Below, in pieces: positions 34,503 through 42,971 of a stretch of 64,000 nucleotides of DNA; position 1 is the first letter of the stretch; each line of letters begins with the position of its first letter. The notes below the pieces were generated by a model. It saw only the letters and a program-made list of their open reading frames with translations, made no database searches and was not told the origin of the DNA. Both the position numbers and the translations under genes were made by a program. Source of the stretch: Micromonospora fulviviridis (GTDB lineage: Bacteria > Actinomycetota > Actinomycetes > Mycobacteriales > Micromonosporaceae); the NCBI RefSeq assembly GCF_014648395.1, contig NZ_BMRA01000007.1:61991-125990 (forward strand). The letters run 5' to 3'.

Positions 34503-34581
34503 TCATAATGGGTGGGCGCGCCCGTGACCGTCAACCCCGCCCGGTTTCGGGGGTGATCGCCAGGGGTACCTGCGGCCACTG

Positions 34582-36213
34582 ATGAGACTGACCACGCACT
34601 CCACGACCCTGCGCCGCGCGGCCAAGAGCCTCTTCGGCTGGACCGCCCTCCGGCCCAACCAGCTGGCCGCCATGCGCGCGGTCATGAAGCGCCGCGACGC
34701 CCTGGTGGTGCTGCCCACCGGCGCCGGCAAGTCGGCGATCTACCAGATCCCGGCCAGCCTGATCCCCGGCCCCACGGTGGTCATCTCCCCGCTGCTCGCC
34801 CTCCAGCAGGACCAGATCGCCGCGCTCAACGAGCGGCAACGCCCCGAGCTGCGGGCGGTCCGGATCAGCTCCGACGAGACCGCGGCCCAGCAGGCCGAGG
34901 CGATCGAGGAGATCCGGGCGGGGCGGGCCGAGTTCCTGTTCATCACCCCGGAGGCGCTGAGCAACCCGGACCGGCTCGCCGAGGTCCGCGCGCTCAAGCC
35001 GGCGCTGGTCGCGATCGACGAGGCGCACTGCATCTCCGCCTGGGGGCACGACTTCCGCCCGGACTACCTGGCGCTCGGCCACCTCATCGACGGCATCGGC
35101 CGGCCGCCCGTGGTGGCGCTGACCGCCACCGCCTCCCCGCCGGTCCGCGACGACATCGTCGCCCGGCTGCGGCTGCGCGACCCAGAGGTGGTGGTGTCCG
35201 GGCTGGACCGCCCCAACCTCTTCCTCGAGGTGGCGTACTGCCCCACCGACGACTACCGGTGGCGGCGGCTGGTCGCGCTGCTCCGCGACGACGAGCGGCC
35301 CGGCATCATCTACGTGCCGACCCGGCGGGCGGCCGAGGAACTGGCCCAGCGGCTCACCGACGCGGGCTTCCCGGCGCAGTACTACCACGGCGGGATGCCG
35401 ACCAACGCCCGCAACGACCTGCACGAGGCGTTCCTCGCCGACCAGGTGCCGATCATGGTGGCCACCTCGGCGTTCGGCATGGGCATCGACAAGCCGAACA
35501 TCGCCTGGGTGGTGCACATGGCGCTGCCCGACTCGCCGGACAGCTACTTCCAGGAGATCGGCCGGGCCGGCCGGGACGGCGCGCCCGCCCGGGTGCTGCT
35601 GCTCTGGCGCGCCGAGGACGTCGGCCTCCAGCGCTACTTCAGCGGCGGCCTGCCCGACGAGAAGGAACTGGCCGAACTCGCCGCGCTGCTGCGCAAGCAG
35701 GCCCGGACCAAGAAGGAGCTGCGCGAGCTGACCGGGCTCGGGCCGCGCAAGCTCGGCCAGTACGTCTCGCTGCTGGAGCAGGTGGGCGCCGCGGAGCCCC
35801 GCGCCCGGCAGCGGATCGCCGCCCCCCGGTACGCCCCGCCGGCCGCCGAGTCCGGCCGGGCCGCGCTCGCCGAGGCGGAGCGGCAGCAGACCGTGACGCG
35901 GTCGCGCACCGACATGATGCGCGCCTTCGCGGAGACCACCGGTTGCCGGGGACAGGCGCTGCTGGCCTACTTCGGCGAGCAGATGAGCGCGGTCTGCGGG
36001 CACTGCGACAACTGCCACGCCGGCACCAGCGTCGCCGACGACGGCGCCGTCGGCCCGTTCCCGGTGCACAGCCAGGTACGGCACCCGGAGTGGGGCGCCG
36101 GCCTCGTGCTCAGCTACGAGGAGGACCGGATGACGGTGCTCTTCGACGAGGTGGGGTACAAGACGCTGTCCGTCCGCGTGGTGTCCGAACAGGGCCTGCT
36201 GGAGCTGGACTAG
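34582..36213 (+). CDS. recQ: RecQ-family ATP-dependent DNA helicase, short form without HRDC
   Basis: 543 residues. Helicase core with TGAGKS (46-51), DEAH (146-149), LTATASP, and QEIGRAGRDG motif VI; a RecQ zinc module follows with one upstream Cys in CRGQ and CGHCDNCH. There is no HRDC domain; instead the last 50 residues (VRHPEWGAGLVLSYEEDRMTV onward) look like the small barrel seen at the C-terminus of UvrD/PcrA or CarD-like proteins. It unwinds DNA 3' to 5' by family. No clear ribosome-binding site before the ATG. Confidence 0.93.
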   Translation: MRLTTHSTTLRRAAKSLFGWTALRPNQLAAMRAVMKRRDALVVLPTGAGKSAIYQIPASLIPGPTVVISPLLALQQDQIAALNERQRPELRAVRISSDETAAQQAEAIEEIRAGRAEFLFITPEALSNPDRLAEVRALKPALVAIDEAHCISAWGHDFRPDYLALGHLIDGIGRPPVVALTATASPPVRDDIVARLRLRDPEVVVSGLDRPNLFLEVAYCPTDDYRWRRLVALLRDDERPGIIYVPTRRAAEELAQRLTDAGFPAQYYHGGMPTNARNDLHEAFLADQVPIMVATSAFGMGIDKPNIAWVVHMALPDSPDSYFQEIGRAGRDGAPARVLLLWRAEDVGLQRYFSGGLPDEKELAELAALLRKQARTKKELRELTGLGPRKLGQYVSLLEQVGAAEPRARQRIAAPRYAPPAAESGRAALAEAERQQTVTRSRTDMMRAFAETTGCRGQALLAYFGEQMSAVCGHCDNCHAGTSVADDGAVGPFPVHSQVRHPEWGAGLVLSYEEDRMTVLFDEVGYKTLSVRVVSEQGLLELD

Positions 36214-36216
36214 CCT
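36211..36216 (+). promoter_or_regulatory. Possible -10 box overlapping the recQ stop codon
   Basis: TAGCCT, whose first three bases are the recQ stop TAG. It would start transcription near 36223, leaving a 57-base leader with a good ribosome-binding site for the gene at 36280. Confidence 0.35.
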
Positions 36217-36279
36217 GACCCGGGCACCGCGGGGGCGGCGCCCGTCGACAACGACGACCACTGCGAAAGGGGCTTGATC

Positions 36280-36783
36280 GTGATCGAGCAGCCGGCGTAC
36301 ACCGGGTTCGGTTTCTCCGACGACGAGTGGGGGCTGCTGGTCGGGCTGCCGCAGGCGGTCCTCACCGCGGCGGCCGCGGCCGAGTCCGACGGCACCAGGC
36401 GCACCATGGCCGAGAACGCCGCCGGGCTGGAGACCATCGCCGCGGGCCGCGAGTCGGCCAGCCCGCTGGTGGCCGCCGTCGCCGGCGAGGTCGTCTCCCG
36501 GGTGGGCGACCCCGAGACCGGCGCCGAACTGCCGGTCATCAACCCGGACGACCCGCAGGCGATGATCGAGGACGTGCTCGGCCGGGCCGGGCAGGCATCG
36601 GCGCTGCTGTCCGCCAAGGTCGACGAGGGGCAGGCCGGCGCGTACCGGCACTGGCTGGTGGAGATCGCCGAGCAGGTGGTGGGCGCCGCCGCCACCGGCG
36701 GCATCCTGGGCCTCGGCGGCGACGTGGTGAGCGACTCGGAGCGGCGCTTCCGCGACCGGCTCTCGCACGTGCTCAACGACTGA
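36280..36783 (+). CDS. Hypothetical protein, 167 aa
   Basis: A soluble, acidic, Ala-rich helical protein starting VIEQPAYTGFGFSDDEWGLLVGLP; no signal peptide, although GGILGLGGDVV near the end is mildly hydrophobic. GTG 36280 has AGGGG seven bases upstream; a TTG two codons earlier is less likely. It follows recQ on the same strand (66 bp). I do not recognise the family and can suggest no function. Confidence 0.7.
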   Translation: MIEQPAYTGFGFSDDEWGLLVGLPQAVLTAAAAAESDGTRRTMAENAAGLETIAAGRESASPLVAAVAGEVVSRVGDPETGAELPVINPDDPQAMIEDVLGRAGQASALLSAKVDEGQAGAYRHWLVEIAEQVVGAAATGGILGLGGDVVSDSERRFRDRLSHVLND

Positions 36784-36904
36784 CCGGACTCCTAACAGAA
36801 GTTCTCACGTCCGTCAATGACAGGAATGTCACGCCCCGCGAGTGCAACTCCCGGCCTCGTGGGGCGTCCTGCTTCATGACGGTGACGAACCACGGGGGTC
36901 GTGG

Positions 36905-37945
36905 ATGGACACGGAATTGCAGCGGCAGGTCTTCGACACGGAGCAGGTGCCCGCCGCCGACCGCTTCGGGCTGTGGCTGGACATGCTCGCCGACACGCCC
37001 GGGCTCATGCGGGTACGCACCGAGCACGCCGACAACTTCGTGGCGCGGTCGGAGTTCCTCGACCTGGGCCCGATGCAGCTCGTCCGCCACCGGTACCCCT
37101 CGCTGGACGGGGTCCGGAGCCGGAAGCTGATCCAGCGCTCCGACGCCGACTACTACGTGCTCGCGCTGACCCTCGCCGGCACCGGCATCGCGGACCAGGA
37201 CGGGCAGCGCGGCGTCTGCCGCCCCGGCGACTTCACCTTCTACGACTGCGCCCGCCCCCAGGAGCTCAGCCACCACGGCGACGACGGGGACCCGTCCGTC
37301 AGCTCGATCGTGGCCTTCATCCCGTACGAGGCGCTGCCCCTGGCCCATCGCCGGCTCACCCCACTGTTCGCCGGCCGGATGTCCGGCACCGAGGGGATCG
37401 GGGCGTTGCTGTCCAACTACCTCATCCAGCTCACCAGCCATCCCGAGCAGTACCACGCGGCGGACGCGGAGCGGCTGGCCGGTGTCGGGCTCGACCTGGT
37501 CTCCACCATGCTGGGCCGGCACCTGGTCTCCGAGGACGCGGTGCCCACCGAGGTACGGCGGCAGGCCCTGCTGGCCCAGGTGCGCTCGCACGTCCGCCAG
37601 CACCTGGGCGACGCCGCGCTGAGCCCGCAGTCGATCGCCGACGCGCACCACGTCTCGGTCCGGTCGCTGCACCGGCTCTTCGAGGCCGAAGAGACCACGG
37701 TCGCGGCGTACATCCGGGACGAGCGGCTGGAGCGGTGCCGCCGGGACCTCGCCGACCCGGCGCTGGGCGACCGGCCGATCCAGCTCGTCGCCGCCCGGTG
37801 GGGCTTCCGCGACAAGGCCCACTTCAGCCGGGCGTTCCGGGCCGCGTACGCGGAGACCCCCCAGGCGTACCGGGCGCGCCACCTGCAACCGGCACGCATC
37901 GTCAACACCACGGCATCCGCAATCAACTCGGAGCGGACATACTGA
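36905..37945 (+). CDS. AraC family transcriptional regulator
   Basis: 346 residues: an N-terminal AraC-like ligand-binding domain (about 1-200, with LTLAGTGIADQDGQRG and GDFTFYDCARP) and a C-terminal double helix-turn-helix (about 235-335), including LSPQSIADAHHVSVRSLHRLF and AARWGFRDKAHFSRAFRAAY. Tail residues after 335 are variable. ATG 36905 with GGGGGTCG upstream. The ligand and targets are not known; no dependent operon adjoins it, as the next genes face the other way. Confidence 0.93.
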   Translation: MDTELQRQVFDTEQVPAADRFGLWLDMLADTPGLMRVRTEHADNFVARSEFLDLGPMQLVRHRYPSLDGVRSRKLIQRSDADYYVLALTLAGTGIADQDGQRGVCRPGDFTFYDCARPQELSHHGDDGDPSVSSIVAFIPYEALPLAHRRLTPLFAGRMSGTEGIGALLSNYLIQLTSHPEQYHAADAERLAGVGLDLVSTMLGRHLVSEDAVPTEVRRQALLAQVRSHVRQHLGDAALSPQSIADAHHVSVRSLHRLFEAEETTVAAYIRDERLERCRRDLADPALGDRPIQLVAARWGFRDKAHFSRAFRAAYAETPQAYRARHLQPARIVNTTASAINSERTY

Positions 37946-38005
37946 GTGCGGGCCGGCGGCCGGGTGACCGGCGCGGCCCACTGGTATCGGGGGGCCGTGG
38001 CGTGG

Positions 38006-38031
38006 CGCCCGCGGCGACCCAGCCGCGGGCG
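38006..38031. terminator. Stem-loop between convergent genes
   Basis: A 10-bp stem CGCCCGCGGC / GCCGCGGGCG with a GACCCA loop, between the AraC-type gene (stop 37945) and the topoisomerase gene (stop 38123 on minus). Confidence 0.55.
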
Positions 38032-38122
38032 ACCGCCCGGTAACGCCAGCCACCCACCCTCGACGGCCCGCACCGGTCTCCGGCCCCGTCGTGCTTCCCC
38101 CCAGGACTGACGGCGGGGCCGG

Positions 38123-39115
38123 TCATGCCGCCGCCTCCTCCTCCAGCAGCACCAGGACGGCCTTCTCCACGGCCTCGCGCGGCATGTCCGGCTCCACCGG
38201 GACCAGCACCCCGTCGTGATAGAGGTCGACCACCCGCGGGTCCACGTAGGACGTCCGGGCCACCGTGGGGGTGTTGCCGAGCAGCTCGGCCACCGAGCGC
38301 ATCACCGCCGCCACCGCCCGCTTCCGGGCCGTCGTGGAGCGCTGCTCGCCGAGGGTGGCCAGTTCGGTGGCGGCCAGCACGGTGGCGTGCCAGGTGCGGA
38401 AGTCCTTGGCGGTCATCTCCCCGCCGCTGGCGTCGCGCAGGTAGTCGTTGACCTCGTCGCTGCGCACGTCCCGCCAGGACCGGCCGTCCCAGTAGCCGAA
38501 CAGGCGCTCCTCGGACCGCCGCCGGCGGCGCAGGTTGGTCAGCACCCGGCACAGCTCCGGGTCCTCGATCCGGCGGACCTGCTCGATGCCGCCCTTGGCC
38601 GGGAACTCGAAGACCACGCAGCCGCCCCGCGAGCGGGCGTGCTCGGGGCGCAGGGTGGAGACGCCGAAGGTGGCGTCCTCGCCGGTGGCGTACTGGTCGC
38701 TGCCGACCCGGAACGTGCCCATGTCGAGCAGCCGGGCGACGGTGGCCAGGATCCGCTCCCGCCGCAGGCCGCGCAACGCCAGGTCGTGGGCTACCCGGTC
38801 GCGCAGCACGGGCAGCCGGTGGGCCACCTCCAGCACGTGGTCGAACTTGGCCTCGTCCCGCTTCTCCCGCCACTTCGGGTGGTAGAGGTACTGCTTGCGC
38901 CCGGCCGCGTCGATCCCGGTGGCCTGGATGTGCCCGTTCGGGTACGGCGAGATCCACACGTCCCGCCAGGCCGGCGGGACGACCAGCTCCCGCAGCCGGG
39001 CCAGCTCGTCGGGGTCGCGCACCGGATCGCCCTTCGCGTCGACGAAGAGCCAGCCCTTGCCGCGCCGCCGGCGTCCGTACCCCGGCCTGCCCGGATCACT
39101 ACGCCGCAATCGCAC
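38123..39115 (-). CDS. Type IB DNA topoisomerase (poxvirus/bacterial type)
   Basis: 330 residues, full length. Catalytic residues can be placed: R136 (FRVGSD), K174 region (FPAKGG), K237-D238-x-R240 (TAKDFRTWH) with H243, and the nucleophilic Tyr Y290 (RTSYVDPRV). The enzyme relaxes supercoils through a 3'-phosphotyrosine link. GTG 39115 starts 17 bp inside the end of the upstream heptosyltransferase-like gene, making it the last member of the glycan operon; no functional connection is obvious. Confidence 0.94.
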   Translation of the reverse strand: MRLRRSDPGRPGYGRRRRGKGWLFVDAKGDPVRDPDELARLRELVVPPAWRDVWISPYPNGHIQATGIDAAGRKQYLYHPKWREKRDEAKFDHVLEVAHRLPVLRDRVAHDLALRGLRRERILATVARLLDMGTFRVGSDQYATGEDATFGVSTLRPEHARSRGGCVVFEFPAKGGIEQVRRIEDPELCRVLTNLRRRRRSEERLFGYWDGRSWRDVRSDEVNDYLRDASGGEMTAKDFRTWHATVLAATELATLGEQRSTTARKRAVAAVMRSVAELLGNTPTVARTSYVDPRVVDLYHDGVLVPVEPDMPREAVEKAVLVLLEEEAAA

Positions 39116-40070
39116 CGGACACCCGCACCGCCCGTTCCGCCTCGTCCACGGCGGCCACCACCTCGTCGACCTCGATGGCCGCCAACGATGGGTGCGTTCC
39201 TACCCCGGCGGAAGCGGACCAATCCGCGTCGGTCCCGGCACGATCGGTGGCCCCGAGCACCCGGTGCCGGGGGCGGTCGGTCGGCGGGCCCCAGTGCGCC
39301 GCCGGCACCGGCCCGAAGAGCACCACCGAGGCGGTGCCGTAGCCGGTGGCCAGGTGGGCCACCCCGGTGTCCCCGCTGACCACCAGCCGGGCGTCGGCCA
39401 CCAGCGCGGCCAGCTCGGCCAGGCCGGTGCGGCCGGCGAGCACCGCGGCCGGGGGCAGCCCGGCGTCCCGGGCCACCCGGGCGGCCAGGTCCCGCTCATC
39501 GGTCGAGCCGGTGAGCACCACCCGGTGCCCCCGGGCCGTGAGGGCCCGGGCCAGCGCGGCGAAGCGGTCGGCCGGCCAGCGCTTCGCGGGAATCTTGCTG
39601 CCGGGGTGCAGCACCGTGACGCCGGCCGGCACGGCCGCCACGGGCGGGCGGCGCAGCGCCAGGTCGCCGGGGTCGGCCGGGAGGCCGTACCAGTGCAGCA
39701 GCCGGCACCAGCGGCGCACCTCGTGCTCGTCGTCGTCCCAGGCCGGGCCGGCGAGGTGCCCGGCCTCGGCGTTGCAGTGGGCGAGCAGCCGGCCGGGCCG
39801 GGCGGCCGCGAGCATCCGGTGCGACCGCGGGCCCCGCCCGTGCAGGTTGACCGCCACCTCCGGCGGCGGGCCGGGCCACGCCGGCCGGTCGGCCAGCCCG
39901 GGGGTGGGCAGCACCCGGTCGACCACCCCGGTCAGCGCGGCCAGCGGCGACAGCCAGGCCGGCGCGGCGAGCACCAGCTCCCGGCCCGGGAGGCCGGCGC
40001 GCAGGCCCCGCAGCGCCGGGACCGCGGTGGCCAGGTCGCCGACCCCGAGCGCCCGCAGCACCAGGATCAC
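39099..40070 (-). CDS. GT9 glycosyltransferase (heptosyltransferase-like)
   Basis: 323 residues, GT-B fold of the LPS heptosyltransferase family: VILVLRALGVGDLATAVPAL at the start (acceptor-side glycine loop), VTVLHPGSKIPAKRWP near 165-180 and VVSGDTGVAHLATGYGTASVVLFGP near 245-270, which binds the ADP-heptose donor in known members. It should transfer a heptose (or related sugar) to a glycan. GTG 40070 overlaps the SDR stop (GTGA). No membrane segment; such enzymes are peripheral. Confidence 0.88.
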   Translation of the reverse strand: MILVLRALGVGDLATAVPALRGLRAGLPGRELVLAAPAWLSPLAALTGVVDRVLPTPGLADRPAWPGPPPEVAVNLHGRGPRSHRMLAAARPGRLLAHCNAEAGHLAGPAWDDDEHEVRRWCRLLHWYGLPADPGDLALRRPPVAAVPAGVTVLHPGSKIPAKRWPADRFAALARALTARGHRVVLTGSTDERDLAARVARDAGLPPAAVLAGRTGLAELAALVADARLVVSGDTGVAHLATGYGTASVVLFGPVPAAHWGPPTDRPRHRVLGATDRAGTDADWSASAGVGTHPSLAAIEVDEVVAAVDEAERAVRVSGAIAA

Positions 40071-40774
40071 GGGTACGAGGACTCCTGCTCGGCGCAGACC
40101 ACCATCTCGCGTACGGCGCAGCCGGCCGGCTGGGAGAGGGCGAACATGACCGCGGCGGCGGTGTCCGCGGGCTCGTTGAGCACGGCGTCGGGCCCGGGGC
40201 GGTACTGGGCGTCCCGCTCGTCGAAGAAGGCAGTGCGCATGCCGCCGGGGATGAGCAGGGTGACCCCGACCGCGCCGGCCAGTTCGGCGGCGAGCGCCCG
40301 GGTGAAGCCGACCACCCCGAACTTCGCCGCGCAGTACGCCGTCGCGTCGCTGACCGCCTTCACCCCGAGCGTGGAGGCGACGGTGACGATGCTGCCCCGG
40401 GACGCCTCCAGGAAGGGCAGCGCCGCCCGGATCACCGCGGCGGTGGCGAGCAGGTCGACCGTGACGATCCGTTCCCACGTCTCCGCCGGCACGTCGATCA
40501 GCTTCCCCGGGACGTCCATCCCGGCCGCGGTGACCACGCCGTCGAGGCCGCCGGAGCGTTCCGCGAGGTCGCGGGTGGCCGCCTCGGCGGCCCGGGTGTC
40601 GGCCAGGTCGCACTCCACCCAGGGCACCCCGTCGGCGGGGCGCTGCCGGTCCAACACCAGGGGACGGCCGCCCGCCCGGGCCACCGCGGCGACCACCGCC
40701 GCGCCGAGCCCGCTCGACCCGCCGGTGACCAGGACGGTGGAGCCGGTCCCGGGCGGACCGCTGCGCTCGCTCAT
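40067..40774 (-). CDS. Short-chain dehydrogenase/reductase
   Basis: 235 residues of the classical SDR family: TGGSSGLG cofactor loop (about 17-24), catalytic Ser in TVASTLG, Y-x3-K in AYCAAKFG, and a proline-glycine turn LLIPGGMRT. It is shorter than and unlike the ADP-heptose 6-epimerase HldD (an extended SDR of about 310 residues), so it probably performs another oxidoreduction on the sugar pathway or its product. ATG 40774 overlaps the upstream stop (ATGA). Confidence 0.9.
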   Translation of the reverse strand: MSERSGPPGTGSTVLVTGGSSGLGAAVVAAVARAGGRPLVLDRQRPADGVPWVECDLADTRAAEAATRDLAERSGGLDGVVTAAGMDVPGKLIDVPAETWERIVTVDLLATAAVIRAALPFLEASRGSIVTVASTLGVKAVSDATAYCAAKFGVVGFTRALAAELAGAVGVTLLIPGGMRTAFFDERDAQYRPGPDAVLNEPADTAAAVMFALSQPAGCAVREMVVCAEQESSYP

Positions 40775-42267
40775 CGTGCTCCCTTCGCCGTCGACCGGAC
40801 GACCGTCTCCCCGGCCGGCTCCGCCGCCGGCACCGCCGTGCCGGGCCAGCCCACCGTGCCCCGCCCGGCCCGGGCCGCCGCGATCATGTCGGTGGTGGAC
40901 CGGCCGTCCAGGTAGGGCACCACCACCGTGTGCCCGCCCCAGCGGGCCAGGACCGCCGCCTCGGGCAGGGTCTCCGCGCCGCCGCCGCTGGCGTAGTCGC
41001 CGCCCTTCACCCAGATGTCGGGGCGCAGCCAGGACAACGCCGCGTGCGGGGTGGGCTCGTCGAAGATCAGCACCGCGTCGACGCAGCCCAGCGCGGCGAG
41101 CAGCCGCCCCCGGTCGCCCTGCGGCACGACCGGCCGCTCCGGGCCCTTCAGCCCGGCCACGCTGGCGTCGGAGTTCAGGCAGACCACCAGGCAGTCGCCG
41201 AGCTGCCGGGCCGCCTGGAGGGTCGCCACGTGCCCGGCGTGCAGCAGGTCGAAACAGCCGCCGGTGGCCACGACCGTGCCGCCGGCCGCGCGTACCCGGG
41301 AAACCACCTCGCCGGCAGCGGCGGCGCCGATCCGGTCCCCGCCGCCGACGACCACCGCCGGGGCGGCGGTCCGCACCGGGGCGGGCAGCGCCGTGGCCAC
41401 TCCCCCGACGGCGACGTACTCGGACGCCTCGGCGACCGCCTCCTGCACCGCCTCGGAGACCAGGGCGCCCCGGGCCAGGGCCAGGGTGGCCGCTGCGGCG
41501 AACCGGTCCCCGGCACCGCAGGTGTCCCCCTCGGCGGCCGGGGCGGGCACCACCAGCGGGGTGGAGCCGGCGTGGCAGAGCAGTGCGCCGTCGCCGCCCA
41601 GGGTCACCGCCACCGCGCCGGCCTGCCAGCGCCGGCGCAGCGCCTGGGCGCCCCGGGACGCGGTGACCAGCCGGGACGCGCCCGGCGGCGCCTTGGCCAG
41701 CTCGCGCGCCTCGGACTCGTTCGGGGTGGCCAGGCTCACCCCGGGCACGGCGGCCGGGCCGCGCGGATGCGGGTCCCAGACCACCGGCGCCCGGGTCGCG
41801 GCGAGCGCGGCGCGCAGCGCCGGATGCCGAGCGACGCCCCGGCCGTAGTCGCTGACCAGCACGGCGGAGGCGGTGGCGATCAGGCGCAGCACCGCCTCGC
41901 TCGGCTCGCCCGGATCGCCGGCCGGCCCGCCCCGGTCGTGACGCAGCAGCACCCGGCCGCGGGCCCGCAGCCGGATCTTCTCCGGAGTGGCCCCGGCCAG
42001 CGGCAGCGCGTACAGCTGCACGCCGGCGGCGGCGAGCAGGGTGCCGAGCCGGGCCCCGCCGGCGTCGTCGGCGACCGCGGTGACCAACGCGACCTCGGCG
42101 CCCTCGGCCGCGGCGAAGACGGCGGCGAGACCGGCGCCGCCGGGGCGGTCGACGTGCGTGGTCTCCTCGAGCACCGGCACCGGGGAGTCCGGGCAGAGCC
42201 GGTTCACCACCCCCTCGACGTCCCGGTCCAGCAGCGTGTCACCGAGCACCACCACGGGTCCCGTCAT
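40771..42267 (-). CDS. hldE: Bifunctional heptose 7-phosphate kinase / heptose 1-phosphate adenylyltransferase (HldE-like)
   Basis: 498 residues in two domains. N-terminal PfkB-type sugar kinase (about 1-305) with RPGGAGLA near 41-48 and the anion hole/base motif GDTCGAGDRF (248-257). C-terminal nucleotidyltransferase (about 325-470) with GCFDLLHAGH (337-346, HxGH), VKGGDYA and GRSTTD. This is the HldE arrangement that makes ADP-D-glycero-beta-D-manno-heptose. ATG 42267 has GAGGAGG six bases upstream; an alternative ATG 42282 would overlap the gmhA stop (ATGA). Confidence 0.92.
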   Translation of the reverse strand: MTGPVVVLGDTLLDRDVEGVVNRLCPDSPVPVLEETTHVDRPGGAGLAAVFAAAEGAEVALVTAVADDAGGARLGTLLAAAGVQLYALPLAGATPEKIRLRARGRVLLRHDRGGPAGDPGEPSEAVLRLIATASAVLVSDYGRGVARHPALRAALAATRAPVVWDPHPRGPAAVPGVSLATPNESEARELAKAPPGASRLVTASRGAQALRRRWQAGAVAVTLGGDGALLCHAGSTPLVVPAPAAEGDTCGAGDRFAAAATLALARGALVSEAVQEAVAEASEYVAVGGVATALPAPVRTAAPAVVVGGGDRIGAAAAGEVVSRVRAAGGTVVATGGCFDLLHAGHVATLQAARQLGDCLVVCLNSDASVAGLKGPERPVVPQGDRGRLLAALGCVDAVLIFDEPTPHAALSWLRPDIWVKGGDYASGGGAETLPEAAVLARWGGHTVVVPYLDGRSTTDMIAAARAGRGTVGWPGTAVPAAEPAGETVVRSTAKGAR

Positions 42268-42278
42268 GCTCGACCTCC

Positions 42279-42971
42279 TCATCGGGCCTGCACCTTCCCG
42301 TCCGGGCCGTCGCCGAGCACCACCTCGACACCGGTCCGCACCGTGTCGGCCGGCGTCCGGCCCGCCTCCCGCGCGGCGAGCGCCGCGGGCAGCGCCCGGT
42401 CGACGTACTCGCAGAGCACGTGCGTGGCGACCAGGTGCAGCTCCTGCACGACCTGGCTGTCCGGCGAGTCGATGGCGAGGGTCTCCTGGCAGGACCCGGC
42501 GAGCGGGTTGGGGGCGGGGCCGGTGAAGGCCCAGCAGCGCAGGCCGGTGTCGTGTCCGGCGCGGGCGGCGGTGAGGAGGTTGGTGCTGGTGCCGCTGGTG
42601 GACATGAGCAGGAGGATGTCGTCGGGTCGGCCGTGGGCGCGGACCTGGCGGGCGAAGACCTCGTCGTAGCCGTAGTCGTTGCCGATGGCGGTGAGGGCGG
42701 AGGTCTCGGCGTGCAGGGCGATGGCGGACAGTGGTTCGCGGTCGTCGCGGAGCTTGCCGACGAGTTCGGCGGTGAGGTGCTGGGCCTCGGCGGCGCTGCC
42801 GCCGTTGCCGGCGACCAGCAGCCGCCCGCCGGTGGCCAGCCGGTGCGCCAGCTCCCCGCCCCAGCGGGCCAGCAGCTGCTCCGCGTCGCGCAGCGGCAGC
42901 AGCGCGGCGGCCAGTCGGGTCAGGTGGTCCTCCAGCACCGTGCCTCCGACGGCCGGCGTGGGCGCCGCCAT
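42279..42971 (-). CDS. gmhA: Sedoheptulose 7-phosphate isomerase
   Basis: 230 residues, SIS fold. Substrate phosphate loop GNGGSA (55-60), zinc ligands by alignment H65, E69 (EAQHLTAELVGK), Q176 and H184 (QELHLVATH), and STSGTSTNLL near 124-133. It converts sedoheptulose 7-phosphate to D-glycero-D-manno-heptose 7-phosphate, first step of heptose activation. Start ATG 42971 overlaps the preceding stop by one base (TGATG). About 35 residues at each end are outside the core. Confidence 0.94.
   Translation of the reverse strand: MAAPTPAVGGTVLEDHLTRLAAALLPLRDAEQLLARWGGELAHRLATGGRLLVAGNGGSAAEAQHLTAELVGKLRDDREPLSAIALHAETSALTAIGNDYGYDEVFARQVRAHGRPDDILLLMSTSGTSTNLLTAARAGHDTGLRCWAFTGPAPNPLAGSCQETLAIDSPDSQVVQELHLVATHVLCEYVDRALPAALAAREAGRTPADTVRTGVEVVLGDGPDGKVQAR

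Noticed and set aside
40771-42267. A ribokinase alone
   Set aside because: The C-terminal nucleotidyltransferase with GCFDLLHAGH and the neighbouring gmhA and gmhB-like domains show the two-domain HldE arrangement.
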